Positions 9,805-20,329 of a DNA stretch of 60,073 nt are shown in pieces. The number at the start of each line of letters is the position of its first letter. Positions within the stretch are counted from its first letter, which is position 1. The notes under the pieces were generated by a model. It searched no databases and had not been told where the DNA came from. It saw only the letters and a program-made list of their open reading frames with translations. This DNA comes from Chara braunii (lineage: Eukaryota > Streptophyta > Charophyceae > Charales > Characeae): NCBI GenBank assembly GCA_003427395.1, contig BFEA01000010.1:249330-309402 (forward strand). Reading direction: 5' to 3'. The position numbers were made by a program, and so were the translations under genes.

Positions 9805-10744
9805 GGACTGACGTGACCTGCGGATGTGGCAACTTACCAATGCCGCAGGCGAGGACAGGCGGGAGGAAGAGAAGTAGAGAAGGTGTGACAGCAGGGATGG
9901 GGTGGGTGGCACCATGGACTCTGAATAATAATAATTTCGAAAATAAAAAAAATTCAAAATTGCAAGTTCCGCAGGCTCCCAATCCCCAGCAACAGAAATT
10001 CAAAAAGAATAAAATGAAATTTTGAATTCCTAACTGCAAACGAAATAAAGAATAATGACTAGGCTACCAGTTGTCCGATGGCAAGACGTCCTGGGCGGAC
10101 AGTTGGGGGGGGGTCTCGGATGTCCGGGCCCGGACAAGTCCATTTTTAGCAATTAAAAGCACAAAAAAAGAAAAAAAAATAGGGTTATTATTTTATTTTA
10201 TTTTAAATTTTTAAAATTTGACAACGAATTTGGATATCATCCCAAGGCAAAAGTTGTTCAGTTTATTTTTCTGCATAACATCACGGAATAAGAAAAAAAA
10301 ATCGTGAAAATAAAAATCACGGAATAAATTGCAGAAAAAATATAAAAATAATTTCGTCGAATATTTTGATTTTCAAGAAAACAAATCGTAGAATATTCCT
10401 ATTTCCAAAAAAATATATATTAGGACATGAATTGCTGAATATTCCTATTAAATCTCGAAATAAATTGTGGAATATTCCTATTTCCAAGGGAAATAAAATT
10501 GGGACATAAATCGCAGAATATTCCTATTAAATCACGAAATAAATTGGGTTGATATTCTGAATAGAAGAAACCATAGTTGCGGCACACCAGTGCGCAGTGC
10601 GGTGCGGGGCGGTGTGCACTGTGTTGTGCGTTGGAACGACGGCGCATGCGCCGTGCGCTGTGTGCAATACCCATTGCGGTGCGCGCGCTAAGGGAGTTGC
10701 GCCCTGTGTGCGATATATAAAAAAAAAAAAAAAAAAAAAAAAAA
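9805..10744 (-). other. R1 leader and AT-rich degenerate repeats
   Basis: Upstream of gag on the minus strand. Near 9807-9832 are two CCACATC/GACGTCA-type motifs like those in the R4 and R6 leaders. From 10200 to 10560 the DNA is AT-rich with a recurring GAATATTCCTATT followed by GAAATAAATTG, a degenerate tandem repeat. From 10580 to 10700 it is rich in GTGCG. No PBS or 5' LTR was recognised before the assembly gap. Confidence 0.55.
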
Positions 10745-10790
10745 NNNNNNNNNNNNNNNNNNNNNNNNNNNNNNNNNNNNNNNNNNNNNN
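10745..10790. other. Assembly gap (46 N)
   Basis: Run of N between a poly-A tract and an AG microsatellite. Simple repeats on both sides explain the gap. ORFs translated across it are not meaningful. Confidence 0.99.
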
Positions 10791-11003
10791 AGAGAGAGAG
10801 AGAGAGAGAGAGAACAAAAGGTCCCCTGCACGTCAATTCGAGGCCCCCTGCAGGTACCTCAAATGGCTCCTACAATACATGTGGAGCCATTGAGGGACAG
10901 CTTCAATGACAAGGATGGCCTCGTCACGTGTTGGAGAAATGTGGGCAGACCACCAATATATGATGTGGATTCGAGTTCAGGGTTCTAGCTCGGCAGTTCA
11001 TGA
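10791..11003. repeat. Dispersed repeat copy 2
   Basis: AG tract then homology to 67-262, as described for copy 1. The homology stops at about 11003 (GCTCGGCAGTTCATG), exactly where R2 reverse transcriptase sequence ends. This repeat therefore marks the truncation breakpoint of R2. Confidence 0.8.
10857..10895. other. Long hairpin in dispersed repeat copy 2
   Basis: Arms 10857-10870 and 10883-10895 with loop 10871-10882. Thirteen pairs with one bulged A. Compared with copy 1, two stem pairs are changed from G-C type to A-T type on both arms, so pairing is kept. Confidence 0.8.
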
Positions 11004-11551
11004 AAGTGCATTCGCGGATACTTCATGACCCAAGTATAAGATCTAAGTGCATCCAAATTCACATTTCTCTAGGTTGACCTTATAGTTGTGCTGTCGCAGG
11101 AGTGAAAGTGCAGTCGCAACGTGTTGTGCATGCTCCTCGACAGACTTACTAAAGATAAGAAATCGTCAAGATAGACAACGACAAACTTATCTAAGTGGTT
11201 ATGGAAGATCCTATTCATGGCATGCTGGAATGTACCCGGCGCATTGCAAAGGCCAAAGGGCATCACTACAAACTCATACAGACCGTATCTGGTATGAAAA
11301 GCAGTCTTGTGTTGATCCTCAGGTCGTATTGCGATCTGATGGTAGTCGGACTTTAAGTCTATCTTGCTATAGTACTTACATCCCTGCACCCTATCCAATA
11401 GGTCGTCTATGCGAGGTAGAGGCTCTGCGTTTTTCACTGTGATGGTATTGAGGCCCCTGTAATCAATGCACATCCTCAATGTACCCCCCTTCTTCGGTAT
11501 GAATAGCACTGGAGATCCGAAGGGGGAAGTACTCTTCCGGATCCATCCCTT
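11004..11551 (-). pseudogene. R2 reverse transcriptase (palm), truncated
   Basis: The reading starts [20 protein letters not shown], then [38 protein letters not shown] and the catalytic VVYLDDFL (codons 11162-11173), so both catalytic Asp are present. A frameshift follows immediately. Past it, KCEFG, a stop and ILYLGHEVS can still be read up to about 11004, where the element stops. RNase H and integrase are absent. R7 is a related copy that retains those parts. Confidence 0.88.
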
Positions 11552-12467
11552 TTATGTCAGCTCTTTCAGTTGTCGCCGAAGTTCATCCAACTCGGGCGGA
11601 GCCATCCTATAGATCCTTCCCTTTGGGGTTTTACTCCTTGGAATGATTTCTATGGCGTGGACAACCTCCCTATCGACTACTCCTGTGGGCTCCGTGAACA
11701 GATCAGGGAACTTAGCAACGACGTGTTCGATCTCTTGGGGTGTTTTAACGGCCACCCCTTTCTGCTTCACATACACTAGGTACATACCCTCCTCTTGGTT
11801 CTGTTTATAGTAGTTATAGAATGCTGATGCACACAAGCAGCCATAGGTATCGATTATACTACTGGCTTTAAACTTAGTCAGTCTCACTGTTCTTCCATCA
11901 GGCAGCTTAAGGTAGTACATCCCTAACAACATATCGAATGGTAAGTCGTTGCTAATCATGAACGAAATCTTATGATTAAGTTCCCCTCCTCCATAGGAGA
12001 AGGTACAGACTACATCCTTGATATAGTCTGTGACAACCATGCGCTCCTTGTTGGCCAAAGTAGATGCTACCAGTCTACTAAGGTGCTGTACCCGGTCCTG
12101 TAGGTGCAGCCTTTCCAAGCAGTCGCGACTTATATGTAGTTCCACGTGGAGCCGATGTCTATGAAGGCACCGCATTTGCGGCCTCCTACATCAACTTCCA
12201 CAACGAAATGTTCCCCTCTAGGACCTCTTCTTAGTGCCACCCAAGTTTCACGAGGGTCCTTTCTTGACCACTCACTTTCCAAATCTTCTAAGGCTTTAGA
12301 CACATCCAACGTACAGACCATGGTTTGGTCTGGATGAGTCTGTAGGGTGACTGGAGGGTCATTAGCTATGGCCTGCTCATGAAGTGGGGAGGGTATCTGG
12401 CCCACTTCACCTTGAGTAGAAGCAGCTAAAACTTTCACCGGCCTCATTAGTTTCCCGAGCTAGAAGC
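11552..12467 (-). pseudogene. R2 protease and RT N-terminus
   Basis: Protease: EHFVVEVDVGGRKCGAFID followed by IGSTWNYI keeps the D-x-G-S active site (near 12140-12160). KISFMISNDLPFDMLLGM is the distal flap/ILG region. The reading then enters the RT N-terminus with PKGRIYRMAPPELDELRRQL. A frameshift separates 12130-12447 from 11552-12175. The protease would cleave the Gag-Pol polyprotein. Compared with R7, this copy shows what R7 has deleted between protease and RT. Confidence 0.86.
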
Positions 12468-14126
12468 CTAGGAAGAAGGTACCCCTACCTTAGGAGGTAT
12501 CTTCTGCGTGACCTTTGCATTCTCGCACTTGTAGTGGGTGTGTCCGTATTCACCACAGTTAATGCGAGCACCACGCACTCTACGGTCCCGCCACACTTCT
12601 TGATCAAGACGTGCCTGCCCTCGACTCTTTTGATGGCCCTTGCCTCGGCCACCGACCTTAGTCTTTACTACTGCGGCAAGGGTGCTACCCTCAGTTGTTT
12701 CCTTGCCGCCGTACTCTGTGCTGTCCAACAGGTCTGAAAGCTCCTCGATCTCAGTTGGGGTCCCATCGGACTCAACCATCCTCAATCGACTCCCCTTCTT
12801 CTTCCACTCCTGTGGACTCTTTTTCTTCCTCTTGTCTATTGGAGTAGGTTGAGCACTTCCTAGAGTAGCCTCCAAGTCTAAGACTTTTCTAGATAAGGTC
12901 TCAAACGAATGATACTCGAGGCGAGCCTCGCTGGCCAGCAAATTTCTTAGATTCTCTGGGAGACATCTCACAAACATGGTCAACAAGACCTGGTCATTGT
13001 AGTGTATGCCGGGAACGACAACGAGGCTCTCTACGGTAGTCGTTAGCTCTCTGACTGACTTGAACTTTCGCTGGTTTAGTATGAGCATTGCACCAGTGGC
13101 CATTTGTGCCTGCTGTTGATTGTGTCAGCGAGCTTATACCATGTCTAAGAAGTCCTCTAACGTTAGGGTCTTAGCCCAGTCCGCCATGCGTCGTCTGTAC
13201 CGGCCTTTGCTACTAATCCATCTAGCCATTTGGTTGCGTTACCCTGCAGGTAAGATGCAGCAGTAATCACCTCCTCCTCCTGCATAGTTCTCTTTGCCCT
13301 TACCCATACTGGAACCGTTCTCAACCATGTCTTGAGTTCCATGTCCATGTTGAGGAACAGTCTCTGCGGCTGCTGCAGACGTACCACTTGGCTGTGTGCG
13401 AGCTTGTACCGGAAAGAGGCCTGACATCGCCGTTAACGTCAACGGCGACTGTGCTGCTGGCTTGAATCCTGGCCTTTGTGAAAGGTCCAAGATCTGGTCC
13501 AAAGAGTTCTGCATGAAGTCCAATCTGCTGTCCACATGCGCATGCAGCGACAGTACACTGTTCTTCAATACTTTCATTTGGTCAGACATGGTTGACTCAT
13601 CCAAACCCTCTACTGCAGCTTTGTCTGCCTCTAACGTATGAAGCCTGGCTGTTCTATTTTTAATCTCTTTTTCTCTATCGGTAGCTTGCTTCAGTTCCCT
13701 CTCTAACCGCTCGTGGATCCTTCCGACTTGTTGGAGCTCTAGGAGCTCTCTGCCGCGTGGGGTCAGCGGGCTTAACTGCGAGCCCGCCATTTGACTTGTG
13801 GACTGACTAGAACTTACTTCCCCGGAAGTACCCGTGGGCCCAACGGGCATTCCCAAATGGGTCCCAGACGAGGACGCAGACGAGGACGCAGCAGAGGATG
13901 CAGCAGAGGCTGCGCCGTTAGCCATTGCTAATGCTCTGGCTGCTGCTGCCTGCTCTCTAGCTGCTGCGTTTGCTGCTGCCAACGCCTGACTTGCAGCTAG
14001 TGCTGTTTCCCTGGCCGCTGCGAGAGCACGAGCTTTGCGTTCGGCACGAAGCCGTCTTTCGTCTTCCCGTTGTAAGGTCAGGAACACGTGCGGGACCCTA
14101 AGTGATCTCGAACGTGTTAGTCTCAC
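12468..14126 (-). pseudogene. R2 gag
   Basis: The start is chosen at 14126 (MRLTRSRSLRVPHVF), followed by an Ala/Glu/Arg-rich coiled-coil stretch, a Ser-rich linker, a second coiled coil (residues about 130-185), then capsid-like DMELKTWLRTVPVWV, VITAASYLQGNATKWLDGL and FVRCLPENLRNLLASEARL. The nucleocapsid knuckle at 12525-12566 reads RINCGEYGHTHYKC, so the first Cys is replaced by Arg. There are frameshifts near 13320 and 13110. R7 gag (40841-42615) has the same domain order. Confidence 0.85.
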
Positions 14127-15436
14127 ATCGACACTCCACCCTCATCGGTGTCTGCCCGCTCATCAGTTAGGCAAACACTATCTGCACTACAACTCCTTGC
14201 TGGAGTCCTACCACAGCATATGTCTCACCGCCACCTAGTTTTCTTAAATAATTGTGTCCGGCAGGTCCCCTACTTGACCAATCAAGTGGCAGCTTACAAC
14301 ATTCACAGAAGACGGTCAACATAGTTTTGATTCCATTATGAGTAGTTCACTTACAGAAGCTTGCACAGAACTGGCTATGGTAGTATACAACAGTTCTATA
14401 CTAAACTGTCTGTGAGGTGTTAGCAGTCTGTCAACCAACTAATCAACAATAAAACCAGACTATATTGCAGATGTATGAACAGTGGATATAGTTGTGTTTA
14501 CAATTGAGCACCAATTAGAACCTACCCTCCCCTAAATCCAACATACCGAAGAGCATCTTTGAGCAACAGTGTCTTGGTGTGTAATGTCGGCCCACCCCTG
14601 TGCCCCAAGTCACTGCCGAGCAAGCCAGCCCATCCACTCTTATTTACCCTCGTACGGAACGAGCCTTACTACCCGGATTGATCTGGCTGATCAGGAGGGA
14701 TTTAAGGAGAGCCCCCATCTCCTCAGGAATTATTTAACGTCGCAGTCAGGACGATGATCACAGCCAGTATCAACACCGAGTCACCAACCAGAAGTATTTA
14801 TAGACGGTCTGGAAAGCGTCTCTTATGGGCTGGCACTTCGACACGACTGCTTCAGCGCAGCAAAGTGCCAAAATGGACAAGCAGCCATCGCATGCGTGAC
14901 CTACTCCCATTGGGTTGGCATGGTGACCGTGACCCAAGTGCTTTGACCAGGGCCCTTCAGAGGCACCGCCCTTTCTCCTTCCAGATGCTTCCGGGAAGAT
15001 TGTCGTCTCTCAAGGTAGCGCGCACACGACACCTCACCAAAAGAGAGGACTCTCAAGTTGGACTCACTTCCTCGCAGTAAGAAGAGATTGAGAGAGTAGA
15101 TAAGGTAAGGGAACAACGTACCTGGAGATAGCTGCCCCCAACCACAGATTTCTCACCAATTGAGTAGAGTGTGCATTTGATGACCGGTCGTAGCCTCGGT
15201 ACCACCCACAACGCAATGCAGTGCCACCTCACCACATCAGCATGCTCTCATCACCAATCATACATTCCATTGTAACCACGACAACCCATGCCGTATAGCC
15301 TTCCGGCGCACACCTCTCTACCCAGGTCGCGCACCTAATATGGCCTGATCTCACAAGAACCAACTGCGAAGAAGCATCGTCAACGCACCAAGTCTGTATA
15401 ACGCCAGCGCACCAAGGTAAGTGGCGAATCGAACCA
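14127..15436 (-). other. R2 leader (untranslated)
   Basis: 1.3 kb between PBS and gag with no ORF of note. The segment 14880-15170 is closely similar to the R7 leader 43360-43610 (GGTTGGCATGGTGACCGTGA, AGGGCCCTTCAGAGGC, a GAGAGGACTCTCAAG block, CCCCCAACCACAGATTTCTC). This supports one family for R2 and R7. RNA packaging signals normally lie in such leaders. Confidence 0.75.
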
Positions 15437-15448
15437 GCTCCGATACCA
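15437..15448 (-). other. R2 primer binding site (tRNA-iMet type)
   Basis: The minus strand reads TGGTATCGGAGC three bases after the LTR end. It matches the usual plant initiator-Met primer site TGGTATCAGAGC except for one base (G for A). Confidence 0.85.
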
Positions 15449-15451
15449 AAA

Positions 15452-16477
15452 TGTAAGGAACATGAATGTGGACGAAGCACAAAAATCCAGGTTGCAAAAT
15501 CACACTGAAGTCCAAGTAGTCAAAGCAAGAGCAGATAACACAATGGAACCGAGTAACCATCCATTTGAGAACGAAACAGAAGAATCGTGAGTCAATGTCC
15601 AAGCCCAATCGGGCAACACAAACAGCATAACCCAATGTAGCTCTCTCTCTTGAATGGCGCCAGGCGCCCTACCTACTTTACAGCCTATCACTACAACATG
15701 AAAGCAACCAGACAACTTGACGGCCAGCGAGTGATGATGTCAACACCAATGCCAACCTCCTCTCCACCAGGTACGTCTCTCTCTCTTCACCCACACTCTC
15801 CCTTGTTATCCCACACAGCGCCCTTCACCTCCGACGAACCACGTTCGCCCTTCACCGTATGCTCCCACAGGCAGCCCGGCTATGGCCGCCCGGGCCCTGG
15901 GCCCAGGCTGCGCTCTACCGCTTAGCGCCAGCCTGCTCTCCCTCAGCCTAGCGCAGCGCAGTCACACGCACAATGCAGCAGCGTGCCGGCCTTGCTCGCA
16001 ATGGCCAAGATCCCTGCCCACTCGCCCTCCCTGCCTATATGCCAGTGTTGCGTGTGGGCGGCCTCCCTTGAGCCTGCGCCTGGGCCCTAGTACCTGTACC
16101 CAGGCCCAATGCGGTTGGGGCCCAGGAGATGTAGTTGCGTCCCTCTCATCAAGGCCTGCGGCCAGATTCAAATAGTGGACCGGTTTCCCATTGGCATTTT
16201 CGGCCTCTGTATGGTCGGCCTCACGTTTATGTGCCTCGAGCCTAACCAATTATGGGGCCCTGGCATGTTTGCATTTGCAGAGATCCGATACTCGGTGCAC
16301 TCCAACCAACTGGCGTGCGGCAACTGTATGGACCCCACTTCGTGAAAGGTTTGAACAAAGGGCTCTTGTTGATTTGCTGGCCCGCCTTCACTTAGGGCGG
16401 GCACGAGGCTTGCTGGGGGCCTTAGCCCAGAACATGTACATCACGGCAAGGCCCCCTTTGAGGGCCCAATCCTCACA
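15452..16477 (-). mobile_element. R2 5' LTR
   Basis: 1026 bp. Minus-strand start TGTGAGGATTGGGCCC at 16477, end CCTTACA at 15452, giving TG...CA ends with a 7-base imperfect inverted repeat. Size and layout match the R7 LTR (1024 bp). The same LTR type starts at 59912 on the plus strand. The flank outside is GGTTG; the partner target duplication is lost because the other end of R2 is truncated. Confidence 0.88.
16381..16401. other. LTR hairpin, CCCGCC stem
   Basis: CCCGCC, loop TTCACTTAG, GGCGGG: a 6-7 bp GC-only stem about 80 bp inside the LTR start. The same element occurs at 37816, 37841 and 59988. Confidence 0.75.
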
Positions 16478-16524
16478 GGTTGATTGATCGATTGGTAATC
16501 TGGGAGTCCAGATTCACAAGGGCA

Positions 16525-16536
16525 GCTGTGATACCA
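16525..16536 (-). other. Primer-binding-site-like sequence
   Basis: The minus strand reads TGGTATCACAGC, one base from the initiator-Met PBS. It sits 5 bases before an R1-type LTR end at 16542. It marks the remains of another R1-family element on the minus strand. Confidence 0.55.
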
Positions 16537-16541
16537 ACCGA

Positions 16542-16673
16542 TGCATGCTCAGTAGAGCAATGCATGGGGAGCCAAGGATCCGCAAAGTGACGAAATGGAC
16601 TCGAATGGACAATGCAGTGTTAATGCAGTGTTAGCAAAACATCAACAGCAATGTACATCCAGATACATACAAA
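16542..16673 (-). mobile_element. R1-type LTR fragment
   Basis: Homologous to 2276-2398 (shared TGCATGCTCA, GCATGGGGAG, CATCAACAGCA, ACATCCAGATACATACAAA). It stops abruptly at 16673, where an R4-type LTR begins. Confidence 0.78.
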
Positions 16674-16920
16674 TGCAGTGAACCCAGATCGTGAAGACAC
16701 TTGTCGACAATGCAAGCCCAGATTAATATAAACCTGCTGAGGATTATCAATAATCATAATCGTGTCTAGATAGAATGAGATGGGAAAATCATACACACCA
16801 CCTCAAATAATAAATAGTCTGAACGAACATCTGAAGTTCTACTACAATGTGCCATGTGGCACGTCAATCAGTCCTCATCAGCGCACTGGACCAATGTCGG
16901 CCTCAAAATGACCGGGTATC
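16674..16920 (-). mobile_element. R4-type LTR fragment
   Basis: Starts TGCAGTGAACCCAGATC and follows 26068-26400 (ACACTTGTC, AATAATCATAATCGTG, AGATAGAATGAGATGGGA, CATCTGAAGTTCTACTAC, GTGGCACGTC). About 100 bp present in R4 (26185-26275) are absent here. It is either a truncated solo LTR or an LTR broken by later insertion. Confidence 0.78.
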
Positions 16921-18156
16921 AGGTAACCCTGAGCGGCATCATCCCTGGGCTGCGCTGAGGGAGATTGACATACAGTATCAATCTCCAGGAGAAATAACCC
17001 CATCTGGGGCTATTTTTAGCATCAGCGGCTACCAGGCACTGCGGCGAGATATTTTGGTGTTGGCATACTAGGCGCCACAGGACCAGATACAGTGTATCTG
17101 GAGTGAGGGGATGCAGCGCTACAGGACCCTGAGGAGGATCAACGAATTTGGAGCAGTTCTGTGCGTGGGATTGTCAGGAAGAATATCTGGAGGAATTGGC
17201 GAGATAAGGGTTATCATCAGCCATAGCCGGATCTTCATCATTACCAGCAAGATTCTCTGAAAGTGAGTCCGTTCCATGCACCTACCTGATCCAGATAGTA
17301 TTAGTTTAGTGAATTATAATGGTCTATCTGTCTGTCAATGACTGGATGTGAAAATTGCAGACTGCATGACAGCCATAGCCATCTCTCCCCTACCCCTCTC
17401 TGCTCATTTCTCACCCTCTGTTGACTCTTTCTGATCCAAAATTGTTCTGTGACTGCTACACTGCATTGCGATTATTCAAGGATGCTCAAACTGTGAATTC
17501 TGCACTGGAAAGGTAGTGATACTGTGAATTCCAGTTTTGCGCTGAGTCTATTTATAGTTTGTGCTACCTAGGGCCAGTCATAGCTTCAATTCTGTCCGTC
17601 AGAATTCATTTCTGTCAGTCCCTAGTGAATCGCAATCCAAAAATAGACAATACTGTAGAATCGCAGAGTTGGATTTGCAGTATTTCATTGGATTTAGTGA
17701 AAACTGTAATTCGCCATACCCTAGGGTATGGCCGCAAGAGTCATCAGAGTCTAAAACTGAGTGTGAGTCATGATACAGGGTATTTGTCTGCATCGCTTGT
17801 TGTGGTTGATCTCTCTTGTCTGTACTAACCATGTTCTATCATTCCCACTGACTATTGTTTTCTAGTGGGTACTGGAAATCTAATGGGTCTCTGGAAGAGT
17901 AATGGAGTTACTCTACTTACTCTAGTGTGGTCCAGGGTCAGTAAAAGGAAATCGTGTGACTGATTTTGCTAGACAGAGTGTGTCTGACACCTGACCCCAG
18001 GGACACCTTTCCAACCCAAACTGTTGATTGCCTGTACACCCACTTATTCCAGTGTTGAGTATTTGCAGCGATTCCAGGGTGTCTGAAGGAATCTAAGTAT
18101 TGCTGCGGACTCTGTTTGCTGTTTATTTGATTTTTGTTTTATTTTGAACAGGGAAA
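16921..18156 (+). other. Region upstream of R3 gag, candidate 5' LTR/leader
   Basis: No ORF of note. CTATTTATAG at 17548-17557 is a plausible TATA box for R3. TTTTATTTTGAACAG at 18136-18150 looks like a 3' splice site just before the gag ATG. I could not find a matching direct repeat downstream of R3, nor a PBS, so LTR limits are not assigned. Confidence 0.45.
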
Positions 18157-19258
18157 ATGTTTGATCAGGGAATTGAGCAGCAGCCACAGGTGGAAGTGGT
18201 GATGAAGGTAGAAGGTGAACAACCTTCAGCCTCCGCCTCGGACTACTTCGTAAATTGACTTTTTTACTTTGATAAACGACTAAGATAGATAAATAAGTAA
18301 ATATTGCTACTCAGCGGTTGAAGAAGGAGCTGGAAGAACAACTGCGGCAGCAACAGGCCAGACTTGCAGAGCTGGAACAGTAATAGATAGCTGAGCTAGA
18401 AGCTGCAATAGATCATTCCAGAAGAGAATATCTGTTGCAGCAGCTAGACAAAGCGCTCACAGATGATCGTTGTTCCCAGGCTACCAAGCAGATGGCAGAG
18501 ATGATCCTGTTGGAACACAAGATCACCAGCTCCCAGTTCACGAACTGGGATGATCGCTTCGTGCGACTGGAGCATCGGGTTGACGAACTGTCAGCTCAGC
18601 AGTCCAAGATCCTGGATTCTATTCAGAACTTGATTGCTCAGCTGGCAGCCGCCAAGCTGATTGCCCCTCAGCCCCCTCTGCTGAAACCCAAATCGCCTCC
18701 TCCTCCTCCATCCCCTTCCTCTCCACATCCATCCCATGCTGGTTCTGTACATTCTTCCCGGTCATCTACCCCTTCCCAAAAGGCCACAGGAAAGGCCACC
18801 TATGCTGCTGTGACTGCAGGAGACCAAAGAGGTCCCAAGATCCCTGCTCCCAACAGGTTGAGGGGTGATGACCCCAAGACCGATGTTTGGGACTGGGCTG
18901 CTCGGACCAGAGCCTACTTGAGGGGATTTGTCAGTGCAGAACAGACCAAGGTGGCGATTGTTCTGGGACTGCTGGAAGGGCTTGCATTGAAGTGGGCCAC
19001 TTCAACTTCCAGCAGCCTGCAGCAGTCCATGGAGAACTGGGCTTTTGGGCTTGGGGTAGACAAGCTTCTGCAGGCCTTGAAGGACCGGTTTGCAGACAAG
19101 GAGCGGGCCCGCAAGGCTGCTGACAGGATTGCTCCCCTGCGACAGCAGCGGTACAGCGGCACCCTGCAGGCCTTGTTTGCTGAATTCGAGCAGCTCACCT
19201 CCAGTCGTGGGTTGGTCATGTCTTCTGATGATTTGCTGACCAACTCTGCAAGGCAGTG
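18157..19258 (+). pseudogene. R3 gag, N-terminal and capsid part
   Basis: The start at ATG 18157 gives 31 residues (MFDQGIEQQPQ...). An in-frame stop then follows at 18257 inside an AT-rich 65-bp block (18250-18314); beyond that block the frame resumes with RLKKELEEQLRQQQARLAEL, a coiled coil. Two adjacent stops follow near 18380, then a long frame: more coiled coil, a Pro/Ser-rich linker (residues about 75-120 from 18435), then the capsid-like region WDWAARTRAYLRGFVSAEQ with LGLLEGLALKWA. The frame shifts near 19250 into the nucleocapsid part. Confidence 0.85.
18250..18314 (+). other. Possible 65-bp intron or small insertion in R3 gag
   Basis: Starts GTAAAT and ends CTACTCAG. It is far richer in A/T than its surroundings, has a GACTAAG that could act as a branch point, contains stop codons and is not a multiple of three. 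Removing it joins TTC to CGG in the frame used by the rest of gag. It fits a minimal GT-AG intron but could also be an insertion. Confidence 0.45.
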
Positions 19259-19828
19259 TCTGAGAAGTTTGTTGTTACTTTGTACAACGCTGGGCACAAG
19301 GACTGGAGGTCCTTTGGCCGTGCAGCCCTGGAAATGGAGGCCAAGCTCCATGTCCAGGCCCCATCCTCTGATAGGAGGAAAGATGCCTTCCCCAGAGGTG
19401 GCAGAAGGGGAAAGGCAGCCTTCACTCATGCGGGGTCTGCCTCAGGATCAGATTCCGATTCCCAGCCTGATGCACCTTCAGGTGGGACCGGATCTGCTGC
19501 TGAGACAGATGTTGTAGCAGTCGTGACTCAAGCTGTTTTGGGAGCTCTGCAGCTGTAGAAGAACTTTTCCCCCACCACGGCCTCAGCTAGTGTCAAGGGG
19601 AAGGAAAAGGGACGTCGGCCTTCCTCTTCCCAGCGCCCTAACCTGCCCAAAGACGTCCATATGCCAACTGAACCTCTCAATCCCTCCACAATCCCCTGGC
19701 ATGACCTCAAGATCCGGGAGGGAGTTTGGAGAAAACGCGAGGAAAGAGGGGTTTGCCTGAGGTGTGAGGGTCAGCACTCCTTGAAGGACTGCCCTTTCAT
19801 GCCAAGCCCAGGTCAGTCAAAAAACTGA
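19253..19828 (+). pseudogene. R3 gag, nucleocapsid part with zinc knuckle
   Basis: Read in the second frame from about 19253 (MSEKFVVTLYNAGHKDW). It has an in-frame TAG at 19556-19558, a Lys/Arg/Ser-rich stretch, and then at 19754-19792 the knuckle CLRCEGQHSLKDC. The spacing is CX2CX3HX4C, one residue shorter than the usual CX2CX4HX4C. The frame ends at TGA 19826-19828. The following linker is read in another frame. Confidence 0.82.
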
Positions 19829-20329
19829 AACAGACCCTGGGGACTGCAGTTCCCCCAGTGCTGCACCTTCATCTACTCTGGTAGGTGAAACTGCAACTGT
19901 TTCAGTTCAGGATCCTGACCTGGATCAGGACCCGGGGCAGGATGAGCTACAGTCCTTTGCTGCCTTCTTCCTTCATGTGAAGGAACAGAAGAAGAGCAAG
20001 ACTGATCTCATCATGCTTCGGCCACTGATCAACAGCACCAGGATCACTGGCTGTTGGACTGTGGGGCCAATAGGAACTTCATGTCTCTCAGTGCAGTTAA
20101 AAAGCTGCATCTGGGCATGAAACTTCAGCAGCTGCAGCAACCGCTGATACTGCGGATTGGTGACTCTATAGTGCTCAGCATCAGGGAGAAGGTCAAGGGT
20201 ATTCCTGTGACCTTCGATACTGCTGGAAAAGTCAAACACAGTCTGAACTTTTACATCTTCCCTCAGCTGCCTTTTGACTTGGTGTTCTCCATGCAGTGGT
20301 TGAGGGCAATCAACCCCAGGATCGACTGA
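19829..20329 (+). pseudogene. R3 aspartic protease
   Basis: A linker in frame with 19827 (ETDPGDCSSPSAAPSS...) is followed, in the frame from 20033, by HWLLDCGANRNFMSLS. The active site DCGA (Asp codon 20057-20059) matches retroviral-type D-S/T/C-G. The flap and C-terminal strand read LPFDLVFSMQWLRAINP. TGA at 20327-20329 interrupts the same frame that continues into RT, a probable TGG-to-TGA change. Confidence 0.85.
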
